Shown here piece after piece: positions 1 through 31,349 of a stretch of DNA of 64,000 bases. The notes under the pieces are model-generated. The model worked only from the letters and a program-made list of their open reading frames with translations. It was not told the DNA's origin and made no database searches. Source of the stretch: Albula goreensis (taxonomy: Eukaryota > Chordata > Actinopteri > Albuliformes > Albulidae); the NCBI GenBank assembly GCA_022829145.1, contig CM040762.1, forward strand, positions 23,616,436 to 23,680,435. Direction: 5' to 3'. Position 1 is the stretch's first letter, and every line of letters begins with the position of its first letter. The position numbers were made by a program, and so were the translations under genes.

Positions 1-1480
1 CCTTCACCTTGCCGAGCCAAAGCACAGAAGAGGGGGACGTTTTTTGGTCCATTGTGAGAATTGACAAGCTGGCTGAAGGCCATTCGGTCCTGGCCAGGCC
101 GTTTTTACCAGCTCTAACAGACAGAGACAGACTCTTATTGGCTAACAAAATAGCAATTTTGATCAAAATGGTGTCGTGGATGGACCGGGGTAATTTGACT
201 CGAGCTTTGTCAAGACGACACATCGTTATACAGCAGACCAGCCTCCATCGCACATGAGCACACCTGTTGACCTACGAATCCTTAACCAGTCCAACCACAT
301 ACGTCTATCCATCTGGCCTCTCTGTGGGTTTCTACATCTTCCCAACGTTTATCCTCGCCACCTTTTTTTTTTTTTTTTTGCTCCTTGCCTGTCCCTCTTA
401 TGCACTGTGAAATGGAAGCGAACGCTCTGATGCCCAGTTGCCATAGTGACCGGTTCACTCACCATCTTGCATTTCCCCGGCTCTTCGGCAGGGGCTCCTA
501 CCATCCAGAGGCCTGTCTCGTGGTGCCCGTTTCTGGGCAGCTCCATCACTCCACACTGAGGATATGGGGCCTGGTGCATCTCCCGCGCATGCTAGACAGG
601 AGATGGAGCTGCACGATCAACAGAAGAAAGACCCTCGAATCAGCAAGCATCACCAAGTCCTCAAAAACACTTACACCCTTTAGCACGGCTGCCTTCGCCA
701 TAATCACTTTTAAGATTTTCTTGTCACAATTATTTATTGTCACGATGATGCACAATATTTTTATGCTAAGAGAAGAGGCTCGGGGGCGGGATGTGGGAGA
801 CCGAATGGCCACATACTTCCCTGACCTCGGCGCTAATTAGTGCTAAATGTCACTCTCTCCTCCAGAATGAAAAGCCAGTCTGGGGTGTCAGATAGATACG
901 GTTCCCCATTTATTTACAGGGGGATTAAAAGTCAAGCTCCAGCATGTCATTAAGAATTAAGAGGTGCTGTATCAGAGTATGGAAAGAGCAACTTGTCAGC
1001 CTGAACCGGTTCTTGAGCTAGTGAACCTCAAAGAAACCCCGATGCAGCCGAATCCCAATAAGAATGAATCAGGACTCTCTCAACATAAAATGTTTTACAT
1101 TATGATTTATTTACTTATATATTTCCAGGATAAGAACCCTTGAGATATACCTGGGGTCCTGACAAAAAATATGGATACAACACAATATGCAACAAATAAC
1201 TGACATGGTTAGTTACAATTAGACTAATTATAAAAGGAGAAAAACAAACACACACTCATGCACCATGCACACACCACGAAATATAGACACCCATACCCGT
1301 GTTATAACAACAGTAAATAGTGACAGTTAACAGGAGCAGTCTGTAGTGAGGTGAGTAATAAGAGCATTTTTAAATGAGCCTAACTACTGCAGAGATTTCA
1401 GAGAAGTTGGAAGATTGTTGCAGTCTCTAGGAGCCTAATAATTAAATGCTTTTTTTTTTTTTTCCTATTTCCAGAAAATA
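1..1480. other. Non-coding stretch, no gene recognised
   Basis: I see no splice-bounded coding segment, transposase-like or reverse-transcriptase-like reading frame here. The open frames at 385-840 and nearby overlap in opposite orientations and match nothing I know. There is a poly-T run near 363-379. The 1-260 and 770-840 stretches are of mixed, non-repetitive composition and could be regulatory sequence, but nothing in the sequence proves it. Confidence 0.5.
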
Positions 1481-3130
1481 CACTCAACAATGCACAACAA
1501 ACTCACATTATCACATGCTCTACACTCAACAATGCACAACAAACCCACACTATACAACAAACCTACACTGTCACGCACAACACACTCAGCAATGTGCAAC
1601 AAACCCACACTATCACATACTCTACACTCAGCAATGCACAGCAAACCCACACTGTACAACAAACCCACACTATCACATACTCTACACTCAGCAATGCACT
1701 ACAAACCCACACTAACACATACTCTACACTCTGCAATGCACAACAAACCCACATTAACACATACTCTACACTCAACAATGCACAACAAACCCACACTATC
1801 ACATACAACACACTCAGCAATGCACAACAAACCCACACTATCACATACAACACACTCAGCAATGCACAACAAACCCACATTATTACATACAACACACTCA
1901 GCAATGCACAACAAACCCACACTATACAACAAACCCACACTATCATAAACAACACACTCAGCAATGCACAACAAACCCACACTATACAACAAACCCACAC
2001 TATCACATACAACACACTCAGCAATGCACAACAAACCCACACTATCACATACAACACACTCAGCAATGCACAACAAACCCACACTATCACATACAACACA
2101 CTCAGCAATGCACAACAAACCCACACTATACAACAAACCCACACTATCACAAACAACACACTCAGCAATGCACAACAAACCCACACTATTACATACTCTA
2201 CTCTGAACAATGCACAACAAACCCACACTATCACATACAACACACTCAGCAATGCACAACAAACCCACACTATACAACAAACCCACACTTTCACATACAA
2301 CACACTCAGCAATGCAGAACAAACCCACACCATACAACAAACCCACACTATCACATACAACACACTCAGCAATGCAGAACAAACCCACACCATACAACAA
2401 ACCCACACTATCACATACAACACACTCAGCAATGCACAAAAACCCACACTGTACAGCAAACCCACACTATCACATACTCTACACTCAACAATGTACAACA
2501 AACCCACACTATCACATACAACACACTCAGCAATGCACAACAAACCCACACTATACAACAAACCCACACTATCACATACAACACACTCAGCAATGCACAA
2601 CAAACCCACACTATACAACAAACCCACACTATCACAAACAACACACTCAGCAATGCACAACAAACCCACACCATACAACAAACCCACACTATCACATACA
2701 ACACACTCAGCAATGCACAACAAACCCACACTATTACATACTCTACTCTGAACAATGCACAACAAACCCACACTATACAACAAACCCACACCATCACATA
2801 CAACACACTCAACAATGCACAACAAACCCTCAATTTACAACAAATCCACACTATCACATACAACACATTCAACAATACACAACAAACCCACACTATCACA
2901 TACAACACATTCAACAATACACAACAAACCCACACTATACAACAAACCACATACAACACACTCAACAATGCACAACAAACCCACACTATACAACAAACCC
3001 ACACTATCACATACTCTACACTCAACAATGTACAACAAACCCACACTATCACATACAACACACTCAACAATGCACAACAAACCCACACTATCACATACTC
3101 TACACTCAACAATGCACAACAAACCCACAC
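1481..3130. repeat. Large minisatellite, 42-bp unit with an 18-bp subunit
   Basis: About 1.65 kb of tandem repeats. The core unit is 42 bp and contains CACTCAGCAATGCACAACAA. An 18-bp half-unit (ACTATACAACAAACCCAC) is interspersed irregularly. Both lengths are multiples of three, so long open frames run through the array on both strands (for example 1594-2751 plus, 1563-2825 minus). Their translations are low-complexity repeats with no start context, splice signals or family resemblance, so I treat them as by-products. Units in the middle of the array are most alike; the two ends are more divergent. Confidence 0.95.
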
Positions 3131-3300
3131 TACCACTGCCATTAGGATCCAAACCATCAGTATCACCACCACAATAAATGCCAGCATCCTAAAAATCACC
3201 ATAATTACTAATATTAGCGATATCAACATCATCACCATCACTATTTTGAACATCATCATTACTGGTCCATCACCTACACCATGGCCATCTTCAGCATCAG
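3131..3300. repeat. Degenerate ATC/CAT trinucleotide-rich tract
   Basis: Directly after the 42-bp array there is a 170-bp stretch rich in ATC, ACC and CAT triplets. It looks like an eroded trinucleotide microsatellite. Confidence 0.6.
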
Positions 3301-3842
3301 AGTGAGTTCTTCTAATTCCCTTATGCTGCAGTGAGAGCTAGGAGTTATTGATGTGTACAGCAAATACCCTTGTGTGTGTGTCCCACGCTGTTTATTCCAC
3401 TGTTGACCCATGTCAGACCTCCGCTAGACTCTGTGCATTTGTCTAAAGCCATTTCGAAGCCAAGACCTCATAGCTGAAGGCTTTCTGAGAGCGTTAGTCT
3501 GCCATTCCTCTGTCACTAATATATGACATCACAGCTCTGTGACCTGCTTCCACACAGCTTGCGCATCTCGTCTCAGTAGTATATACATAGAGAGACATAT
3601 TTCGTATATCTATATTTAATATTACAAACTGCCTGAATATTTTCTGGTATGAAAATGTAGTTGGCTTGTGCTATAAATTCAGATTATTAATCGAAGCAAT
3701 TCTTCCAAGTTTCATTCAATAATTAATGTCCAGGCACCTGTCCTCAGTCCGCCCAGACCGCTGCTCAGGAATGGGCTGGAACTCAATCAAACTACTGATC
3801 ACTGATATAAGCCCGCAACCACTGGTGCTTGAATCACACTTT

Positions 3843-4170
3843 ACTTACTGAAGTAGACTTAAGATGGGTCAAAGCCGGGTTTGAACAGGGACCCTACTTT
3901 ACATTACAGTCATTTAGCTGACGCTTTTATCCAAAGTGACTTACAGTTGATTATGCTAACCAAGGGCCAGTTCCTCCTGGGAGCAATGTGGGGTTAAGGG
4001 CCTTGCTCAAGGGCCCAACGGCAGTGGTGTTCTTGCTGTGGCCGGACTAGGGCTTGAGCCACCAACCTCAGGGGTCCCAGTCATGTACCTTAGCCACTAC
4101 AGGCCGCCCCACTATTTGCTGAATTAGACTAGATGGGTCAAAGCCAGGTTTGGACAGGTACCCTATTCAC
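3843..4170 (-). mobile_element. tRNA-derived SINE copy 1, inside a ~57-bp flanking duplication
   Basis: The SINE body is 3898-4106 and reads on the minus strand. It matches the copies at 26,979 and 60,451 along its length, including the tail that contains GGATAAAAGCGTCAG-like sequence and an AATGTAA end. Its B-box-like segment is degraded compared with copy 3. On both sides lies an imperfect 57-bp direct repeat (3843-3900 and 4112-4170, both containing GATGGGTCAAAGCC), much longer than a normal SINE target-site duplication. Confidence 0.85.
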
Positions 4171-7100
4171 TGATACTGTTTGCTGCTGTTCCAGAAACAG
4201 GCAGGTTCTTTTGTCCTAACCGATGCTTCTACTGGCCATAAGACCACACACACCTGCTGCTCCATGACTCCTGGCCATCCTCTTTCACTCTGTCAGAGTT
4301 TTCCAGCTTCACCAACAGCAGTGTAACATGTTCCAAAGGTGAGAGCCATCTCTTCACTACCCAAAACCCCCTTAAGTATGAGGAATATCGTACAAATGGC
4401 TTTGGTCCCTGGCAGATTATAGACTGAGCCACGATATTGGGAGCAAGCCCAAAACATGCACGGTGCGGACACCCAAACAGGCACCTGCAGTGCTGTACAG
4501 TATAAGGGCTAATTGCTGCTTTCCGCTCATGTGCTCAACTAAACCGATCTTGTCCTCCCTCGACGTGCCGTTTGTCTGATTGTAACTGGAAGATTTGGCT
4601 TTGGAACGTATGACTCCTACGATATGCCAGCTCCCCATACCCAAGATCGCACACAAAGCACTATTGGACAGGATAAAGGCTGTTCAGGTATGGCTTGCCA
4701 GGCCGATGCTTACTCCACAAATGTCATCTAGCTACATTTCTATGCATCACCAATGAAATTCTGTTTCAGTGGAAAAATCCCGCTCAAACATAAAAGGGAG
4801 ACAAATTAATGAGTTCATATGTATCTGAAATTCAGCTAAATAAATCACGGAAAACACTCACAAGATCTCACACTCCATTGCTTCACAGGATTCCTTAATT
4901 CTTGCACAATGACACAGATCTTAACGTTTCAATTTGTACAGCAAAAAAAGTTTGCATCGCTGGCAAACACACCTTCTCATGTGACTCTTTTAAAACAGAG
5001 ACTACTGTGCAGTACACCAAGAGTAGATTCATTTGAGGTGGCCGTAATGACTGAGGGAGACTTTTTGGATACTCAAACCCATGACACAAAATACAAGGTC
5101 TAACTTTAATATAAAATGCATTTTTTTAAATAAACTGTTTATCACAAATCTTGCTGTACTAGTAATTTGAGGAGTTTCATTTCCAGGTAAAGCAAACAGA
5201 AACATACGATGGTTTCTGAAGTTTCCACCTGTGGTCCTCGACGATGCGAGAGCCTTTAACCCTTTACTTAACTGTGGCCGAGGGTAGACGCCGTAGCCAC
5301 ATCTTACACCGGAAACAAACTGTAAACTACAAAAAGGACATTCGCGCACGCTTATTAACACACGCACCGAGACACGTCCCTTCAGGCATGAGATGAGATT
5401 TAATAGGACACCCAGACAGACTGTGTCAGTATATGATTACAGGCGCTGACCCAAATCTGAGGGCCGTCCAAACTCACTCTTCACATGTATCATTGGTTCA
5501 CTGATAATGACCAAATGCGCTTGGGATTTCCTCAAAAAATGTAGAAGAAGTAATACAGAAAGTAAGTTTTTTTTTTTATTAGCAACCAGATTTAGTGGGT
5601 GCAGAAACACATGGTAAGGGTTGCTAAGCTAAGTGTAAGGGGTTAACGCAAACCCGTCACTGTTGCATGATTTTGACTAGAGTGTTCTCCAAAAAAGACA
5701 TATACCATAATTGTTTTTGGAAACTATGACAGTATTTTGGTTGACTTTAAAGAAGCTGAGAAACATGTCTAGTAAGACCTGGAACACAATGTGATTTTGT
5801 TGTCACTCACGGCCCTTAAATTAACCTCACTAACACAACAAGAAATCTCAACACATTTTACAGTACCCAGAAAATCTTTCCACTGTCCCTGTTAAATACT
5901 CATCCTCTTCCAGCCAGTAATATCCACACTGGTGATGGTGACACTGAATGGTTTTACAGCTGTGCACCCAAACCAAACTACCAGAAAGATGAAAAAGTAT
6001 CACAGCCTCTGCTAATTTCTCAAACAACATGCCATTATATGAAAACAATTAACCACTTATATGTGATTGGAAGTGTGGATTTGTAGGCCAGCGATCTCGA
6101 TGCCTAACCACCGCACTCCCAAACCCCAACCTACACCCCCCCAAAAAAAAAAAAAAAAAAAAAGGGAGAAAGAAGCTGTAGGCCACGGTGCCTAACTACT
6201 ATTTTAAACTTAGCATTTCATCGGCAGACCCTCGTTCACAATTCAGACGTGAAATTGGACAGCATTAACGATGAGATTTGTTGACCCCCATAATGCTGGC
6301 TGCGACGGGAAATATACGCTCATTTCCATGCCATGACCGTTTTCTCTATTGCGCAAATGAACAGGGAAGCGCGATCGATAAATAAACACATTAAAGTACA
6401 ATAAATAGACGACAAATATGTGGTCTGATCATAAAAATAGCTCATCACTGAAACTTGACTGCAATTCACGCAAGTGGCTAATATCAGCACTTGCTGTAGC
6501 AACTGTAAGATTCCTACTTTAGCGTCAAGCCGTAGAGACTACAGCCTATATGGAATCAACGAGAATTTCATACATGCATGTGCTCCTCATAAGAATGAAA
6601 ATCATGTAGTACGCTTACTTAATCATGAATTGCAATTATCGTGTGTTACAAACATAAGAAATTAAAAGATTCTGTCTCATCACACTCCCTGCATTAAAAA
6701 GACGAATTTACCACTTTTCGGATGCTATCTCGCTGGGTATGTTCTTTTAACTCTATTTAAAACCTCTTCATTACCAAATACGTTCATTTTTGCTTCTTTA
6801 GCACAGGCCGGTGAGGCATTTGCACAATTCATTAGTTCACACCAACACCCGCGCGTATCCGCGCGCGCGCGCACGCTCTCACACACATTCACTGCCGCAT
6901 TAATTCTGTTGTAAAGATTGGCATAACGCGCCATTTCAATGCTTATTGATCCTCGATCGATTATATATTAATAATCGCACTCTGTCCAAACGCCCAAAAA
7001 CATTCCCATACCATCCCCATTATTTAAGCTACTCACAAAAATAAAGACGTACATTTCTGTCTCCAACTGCCCCATTTCTCCTACCTCTTTTTTCCTCTTG

Positions 7101-9176
7101 TACTCCTTCAACAGCAGCTGCGTAGAGTCTATGTCTTCTCTCCTCTCTCCTCTATTTCTCTCTCTCTCCCTCGCTCTCTCTCTCACGCACACGCATACAC
7201 ACACACATACACACACACAAATTGATTCACCCTCGCACAAGCCTTCGAGAACACAACGATTTCTTCTGACCTCCTATTTACTGGAGAAGAAAGCACGGTC
7301 CATGTCGAGCGCCGAGTCAGATAGAAAAATAAACAGATGGAAATGGAGAAGGAAGAGCGGCGTGAAAAGCACGGGGCAATCTGCCGAAGAACATTCAGGA
7401 CACTTAGAAAAAGGTTCTTTCTGTCAAATATGAAAGTATTCCCTCTGACGAGCTGATACACTCATGCTGAACAGACGAGTGCGACTGTGAGGAGGCTTTT
7501 TTTGGGGGGTGGGCGGGGGGAAGGGGTTTGGGTGAGAGCGCAGCTAGCGCACAAGCATAAACTGCACCTCCGCGTAGCTCTTCAGTGAACGGCAGTAACA
7601 ATCATCGCACTATGATAGAATGGAAATGACCTGCGAAGAAGGGCAACCTAATACAAAACTGAAATCAGCTTCAAAACCATATGTAACATTGACTCACGTG
7701 GAGGTGATATTCAAACGCTGTTGAAATTGTAGTCACATTGCCTGTAGACGTTCGCATATTTAACGCGATTTCGTGTAGGTGTTTACAAATTCGAAACTGT
7801 CCGTTTTGAGCTCCACACACGCACACGTAAGCACGCTGATCAGAAAGCCTTTTAGTATTCTACTCTCCGACTAACCACATAGTGCAATGACCGCCCATTA
7901 AAATCACAGCAAAGGAGCTAGAAATTTAAAAACAGAAACGTCTCCTGGTCTGATATAGTGTGGAGTCTTAAAAGAAACGGCTCTCTATACCACGATTTAA
8001 GGCTAATGAGATATCAAGTTTCACTCATACACAATCTGTACACAACACCGACAAACTACCACCCACTTAAAACGACAGCTAGGACAATAATTTATAGACG
8101 GGGAATTTGTGTCAATAGTTTGACGTACAACAGGATGAATTCATAACATGTTTCTAGCATATCATACATCTTCCATGCAGGTCATGCAACATACAAATCG
8201 ATTTTCTCCCCTCCTGAAGTGACGCACAGTTCCCTAAAGCTTTACACTGCTCTATCTAACATGTGCCAACCGGTTAGGCTGTCACTGCGAGAGAAACATA
8301 CCAGGACTATGTATTATGCACCTGAACATGATCCGTATACTGACGTAAACATATTGATGTGGACATGCTGTGATATAACTATATAGCGTTCTGAGTCCAG
8401 GTTTGCATAAATGGGGAAAGAGCAGAGAGTCGTTCTTCAGACGACAGTTTCCCCTAGCAACGCACAAGCATACTGTCCATAAACGCCCCACCCACCACCA
8501 CACACACACACACAACCTCCAACACACACGTTTCTTGGTTGTTGTATTTTAAGCACTCTTATCAGCTTTGAAGGCACAGTGAATTGTCCAAAACCTAAGA
8601 CTGTGATTCACACAGGTCTAGTAGATAAATGCATTGCAGTTTGGGGTGCATAAATTCTACTTGCGGTGACACTTGGGGACTGAAATGGTAAAGGGCTGAA
8701 TGGCATAGGTGACGACCAGGTCTGCTCATTGCTCATATGTGCGAGAGATGGTGCTCACACGTGTCCGTCACTCTTAGTTCATCCGTTTCCCCCCCTCTCT
8801 CTCTCTCTGTCGGCTGTCCTCTCACCCGCTCCTCTCCTCCTCAGCCCTGTCTCCTAACTATCCACTCCTCCAGGTAGCGGCAGAAATCATTTTGTTGACT
8901 TTGCTGCAAGTGGTGGTGGTTTGGGGGTGGTGGTGGTGACCATTTTATTCATGCATTTGATTCATTATTCTGTTCATGTATGTGGAGCATTAAAGAAATC
9001 TCAGTGTCCCGTCTATGTCTCTCCTCCTCCTCCTCCTCCAGCGTCTTCGCTTCTACGAAGATGATGAATTTAATAACACCAAACGCAATCTCACCCCAAG
9101 GACATACAAAAGAGTGCACCCATGGCCTGGTGAGGCAGGGCTACCTCTCCCCTTTCTCAACTCAAATTAACCCTCC

Positions 9177-9179
<3 letters not shown>
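4171..9179. other. Non-coding stretch with CT/CA microsatellites
   Basis: No gene recognised. Low-complexity patches are a poly-A run at 6142-6163, CT then CA repeats at 7150-7220, a CpG-bearing purine/pyrimidine alternation near 6860-6875, and a short CA run at 8500-8525. Open frames here are short and those over 7098-7461 simply translate the microsatellite. Confidence 0.5.
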
Positions 9180-9222
<43 letters not shown>

Positions 9223-9228
9223 GCGCGC
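9180..9228. repeat. (CA)n / (CG)n microsatellite
   Basis: About 20 CA dinucleotides followed by a short GCGCGC run. Alternating purine-pyrimidine sequence of this kind can adopt Z-DNA. Confidence 0.95.
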
Positions 9229-9389
9229 ACACTCCCACGAGCAGCACAAGCACGCTGGCACACGCACACACACACGCTTCCCGTTCCCCTGCGTTTCTTC
9301 TCACCTCTCCTCCCCCCTTCGTTCGGTCTCCCTCTCCCTCCGCAGTGCACAATGGAGCACACAGAAGACTGACATCACATCTATACGAT

Positions 9390-9657
9390 TAACTCTCTCT
9401 CTCTCTCTCTCTCTCTCCCTCCTCCGTTCCCTGTCCCCATCTCCCCCTCCCTCTGTTTATGCAGTAGTAAAAGAGCATTGTCCACAACGTACAGCATTCC
9501 CCAAGAATCCTACACAAATGGATATACTCCCTCTCGCTTCCTTTCCATCCAGCGCTCTCTCTCTCTCTCTCTCTCCCTCTTCCTCTCTCTCCCCCAGTCT
9601 ATTAAATTTCCAGTCACACAACAGTGCAGTGGATATCCCTCCCTCCTTCTCTCCCTA

Positions 9658-9688
<31 letters not shown>

Positions 9689-9690
9689 AC
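9390..9690. repeat. Cluster of (CT)n microsatellites
   Basis: Three CT runs at about 9392-9417, 9554-9574 and 9659-9684 lie in a pyrimidine-rich region on the plus strand. Serine/leucine-rich open frames across it are translated microsatellite. Confidence 0.9.
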
Positions 9691-12613
9691 ACACCACATT
9701 TAAAAAATTGTAGTCTTCCAGGATTTCTCCCTCTCTATGGACTGCTCTATCTCCACCTCCATGCCTTTTCTGTCTCCCTCACTATTTAAAAGAGTCCCTC
9801 ACATTTCCTCACCGCTCCACAACGCATCCCCCCCCCCCCCCCACCCCCAGCCCAGAATGGGTGTTAATGTACTGCGGTGTCTGGCTGAGCCGGTATGCGC
9901 TCCCTTTCCTGTGCTGCTTTGGCTGCCGCTAGTGCAAACAGGGCAGCCGATACAGGATATGAGATGCTGACCTGCTCCACAGAAAGGATTAACACAGTTC
10001 ATATGAAGGCATACTGAGCATGTCTGGATTTTTCCACTGAACTTTGTTGGCGATGGCGCGCAGCTAGCAGACGAACTTGTGACAACTTGCGCCTCTCTTG
10101 GTTCAGGTGAATCCTGTAGCGTAATGCTATAGGGATTTCATTAACTCGTGGCAATAGATACATTGTGTTGTTTGTGGTAGTTATCCTGTTTTCAATGTCT
10201 GTTTTCAGTTTTTCTTCTCTTAAATAGATTTAACGAAACTCATGTTTTGGGCTGTGAAGGTGTGCCGTTGAGTTTCACAGCCGTATGTGAATCGATGCTA
10301 ACTAAGGACCTTACTCGAAAGGGACAAAGCTGCAGGATTCAAACCGGCAGCCTCTGGCCCCTTATGTAAGTGTTCTTTAATGATGGAGCAGGACCCCTGG
10401 GGCATCTGGAGAAGAGTTGAGGTTAGTCCTGGGAAACAAGTATAAGCACACCTTCATCTCATGCTTTAATGTCTTAAAGTTGATTTCCCACCGAAACAAT
10501 GGCTGCCGATTTCAGGGGGAAGCCATGTGGACATTACTCCTCTGAGTCACATTATGGCAAGCCCTCTTGCCATACACTCTTTAACACACACTGTTCACAC
10601 ATCACCAATCGCAAGCAGTCCATATTGTCGGAGAAATACAAGGCTGGCACGTTCTCAGTTCGTGTATCTGCAGGCACCTGGCCAGGCGAGGCCGCCAGAG
10701 AGCAATAAGACCAATGGACCAGCTTGCCCCCTATCTCTCCCTTGCGATTGGCTGGGATGGTTGTTACCTTGCCAATGCAGGCCTCCGGCCATAGGTGGCG
10801 ACGGTGGGTCCAGAACGCGATCCCTCAATCACAGGGCTCACACTTTTCTCTCAGCACAAGTATCTTCACAGCTGGAGCTGAGTCCCTGAGAAAAAAACAT
10901 TTTTAATTGGTTCAAACAATTGTGCTTGGGGGTTCTCTGTATATGAATAGCATATAAAATGCCCCAAATCTGAATATTTTAATCAAGATCAAGCAGAGGT
11001 GTTTTCTGCCCTATTTTTCCTGTCAAACATTTAACCACTCCTTAGAAATATGGAAAAAGGCTGCCTATTGGTTATTCTTTCTCCATTGATGAAAACGTCA
11101 GAAAGCCATCATTTACGCTGTCCTCACCGCTTTTTATTGTGGCCCTCGTCATCCCTAAAACTTTTTGAAAGCCTTTAGTTAATCAAACCCGTCATTTTCC
11201 CCAGCACTTTTCAAAACAAACTGATGCCAATGCATAATTCACAGGCTAATCAATATAGAAACTGTGAGGCTTGACTTCCTCCATGTTAAACACTGCTTAT
11301 ATATAAATATTCTTAAACTTCACATTTCTATGCCCCGTGTTTTATTGCTGTCTGTATTTACACATAAATTATGCCGGAAACTTATCATTTTTAAAAGTTT
11401 AAAGATAAACATAGGAATAGCTGTACACAATAAAAAATAATGTAATATAAAAAAAATAAAGCAATAATGATTTGGGTCCCCTCTGGTTTTCAGTACAGCC
11501 TCATTTCTTTATAGAATGATGTTATAGAAGTTTTTGTTGTATCTGACGGCATATTCTTCCAGTTTTTTGGACAGTTTTTGTTGAGACTGGGTCATGACAT
11601 GGGTGAATGAGATCTTTTTTACCAACTGCTGTGTTAAGTATCTGTCAAATCGTGTCACTGCGCTGTGACTTCCGAGTGATGCTCCTTTCCTTACGCAGGT
11701 TTCACTTGTTTAGGGAACGTTGTCATGACGTTCGACACTCCCCCTTAACACGTTAAATCATTTTTGTTTCTGTGACTGACGCACCTGCAATTCAGACCCA
11801 GATTATCTGACCTCATTCAAAGTCTATGCAACCTCTACTGCAGCTTTGGAAACTTACATATTTAACAGTTGATTTCAAAACAGCTGATAGAGGGAATGTT
11901 TGGGTAATTAGAATTGACATTGCATGAAACACATTCAACAGTTTTTTTATTGTGATTTAGTTACTTTAAAATGAGTCCTTTTCATTTGGTTTTTGCATAT
12001 GTAAAATGTGTTTTTCCACCCTGACTGGATATGCATGCATGTATGTTTGTGTGTGTGTATATATATATAATTCACACACATATACACACACACAACACAC
12101 AAATGCAACCTAAGAACATGGAATGTCTGACATTTACAGACAGATGGATATATGGATATATAGATGAGTATTTAGCAATAAAATCACTTCTTTTTAAGTG
12201 GACACCATTTCTTACTAGGTGAGGGAGATGGAGGAGAGCAGAGAGTGAGATCTCAGTGTCATAGTAACCTAGCAACTGCCTCCATTCCCATGGAGACCAG
12301 AACTGACATCACTTCCTGTCTGAGTGTAAGAATGTGTCTATTTGTGTAGTGGTGTAGTGTACGTGTGCAGAGTGTTTACGTGTGGCGAAGACATATGTAA
12401 GTGTGAATGATAAACAGGTTTCTGGACCCGTTCTTACATGCCTTCGTACTCGTCGAAGCCTTCACTCACTGTCGAACAGGCAGCATAAGCTAAACGCATA
12501 AGACCCATTTATTGCGTCTCATACTGGTTTTTTAAAGTGTGACTGTATGTGAAGCCAGAATGTGCACATATGTGTAGTTGAGTGTTAGTCGTTGTCAAGC
12601 TGATTTTATGTTC
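9691..12613. other. Non-coding stretch downstream of MED25
   Basis: No gene recognised. There is a C13-14 run near 9829-9842. The open frames at 10,499-10,906 overlap each other on the same strand, show no usable splice signals and match no family I know. Confidence 0.5.
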
Positions 12614-12682
12614 TGCCAAATAATGTCACTGCCAAACGGTGCCATCTGGTATAAGCACTTGGCCGGGAGACATTATTTGGCA
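12614..12682. repeat. Perfect 14-bp inverted repeat with 41-bp loop
   Basis: TGCCAAATAATGTC at 12614-12627 is the exact reverse complement of 12669-12682. The 69-bp block could form a cruciform or be the remains of a miniature inverted-repeat element. It lies about 270 bp beyond the predicted MED25 polyadenylation site. Confidence 0.8.
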
Positions 12683-12954
12683 CATGGCGCCCTTGTATGG
12701 ATACATAACATATTGGAGAAGTTAAAATTAACACTGTGATACCATAAGCAGACAGTTAAAAATCAATTTATTCCTCTATTTTGGTCTTCCTCTCCCATAA
12801 GTTTGTCGAGTCCTGATCAGTAACTGTACGCCGGCTTTACTGCCGCCTGGCTCCCTCTTTTGCTCTCAGCGGGAGCATGCTCATCAATCCCATCATGCTC
12901 TCTGTAAATGCGTCAATTTTCCTTTAACACACAACATTCTACCCTCAGAAGCAT

Positions 12955-13390
12955 TCGTTTGACAAAATTAATCTTTATTTTACAGTGATAAAAGAACATC
13001 CATCCTCATACAACAGTCACAAATTACTGGAAAAGGATTCTTTTTAAAAAGAAAATAAGGTAAATATAGACTCAACTATACCATCTTGGCCTGGTTTCCA
13101 AAAGAAAATTCAAATAAAATAGCGACTTGGTATAGCACAGTGCTAAGAGACACACTGTGCTGGATCCAGCTGGCTGAATACCATGTATGCGTAACTGTGC
13201 TATATATATCCTTTACAGCAGAAACCTGCACAGAGCCCGGCACTAGCCCCTTACCGCGCTGTGAACTTGCACGGGATAAAATGCCTGTGCTCTTTGCAGA
13301 CCAGCGTACGTGGTAGACTACAAAACAGAACCCATTCCCTCAGAGTCCTCTCAGCGGGTGCTTCAACCAGACGAGCAGCAGCGGCTCAGC
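12955..13390 (-). other. MED25: Probable MED25 3' UTR
   Basis: This is the sequence between the MED25 stop codon and the first AATAAA on the minus strand. No acceptor-bounded coding segment is visible in it. The 3' boundary is inferred from the polyadenylation hexamer only. Confidence 0.5.
12974..12979 (-). terminator. MED25: Probable MED25 polyadenylation signal
   Basis: AATAAA on the minus strand lies 412 nt past the MED25 stop codon, with no better signal in between. Cleavage would be expected 10-30 nt further, around 12,945-12,965. A second match to the same hexamer lies near 12,767-12,772, so alternative ends are possible. Confidence 0.55.
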
Positions 13391-31001
<17,611 letters not shown>

Positions 31002-31349
31002 CTAGAACAGAGGGTAAATTTCAATAAACATATAGCTAGCCATTTTTTAATAACTGCATAATAAAGGGTTGGCTTGATGATGCTGAACTGAATAAAAATT
31101 GTGTGCAACTAGTGATAGTAAACTCGCGTTTCCACGCAGGGCTGTATGTCTTATGACAGCTCATCAAAAGTCATCATCATCTTTATTTATTTTTTAGCTC
31201 AAAATTTGTCTAGCTTCCATTGTGGAGACATATGGGAGTCTTTAATGACAGCAAAGAATATGATGCATTTAAAATGTTATTTGTACACATATATTCTACC
31301 TATGTATAGTGTATTGTGATTGTGTCGTTTGGAAAAGACAAAACCCAAC

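Noticed and set aside
1563..2825. 420-codon minus-strand open frame (and 385 codons on plus)
   Set aside because: Both are translations of the 42/18-bp minisatellite, overlap in opposite strands, and show no splice or family support.
1481..3130. CRISPR-like array of regular repeats
   Set aside because: Units are contiguous with no unique spacers, and the DNA is clearly from a vertebrate.
10499..10906. Small gene starting MAADFRGKPCGHYSS
   Set aside because: Two overlapping same-strand frames, no homology recognised, no exon boundaries.
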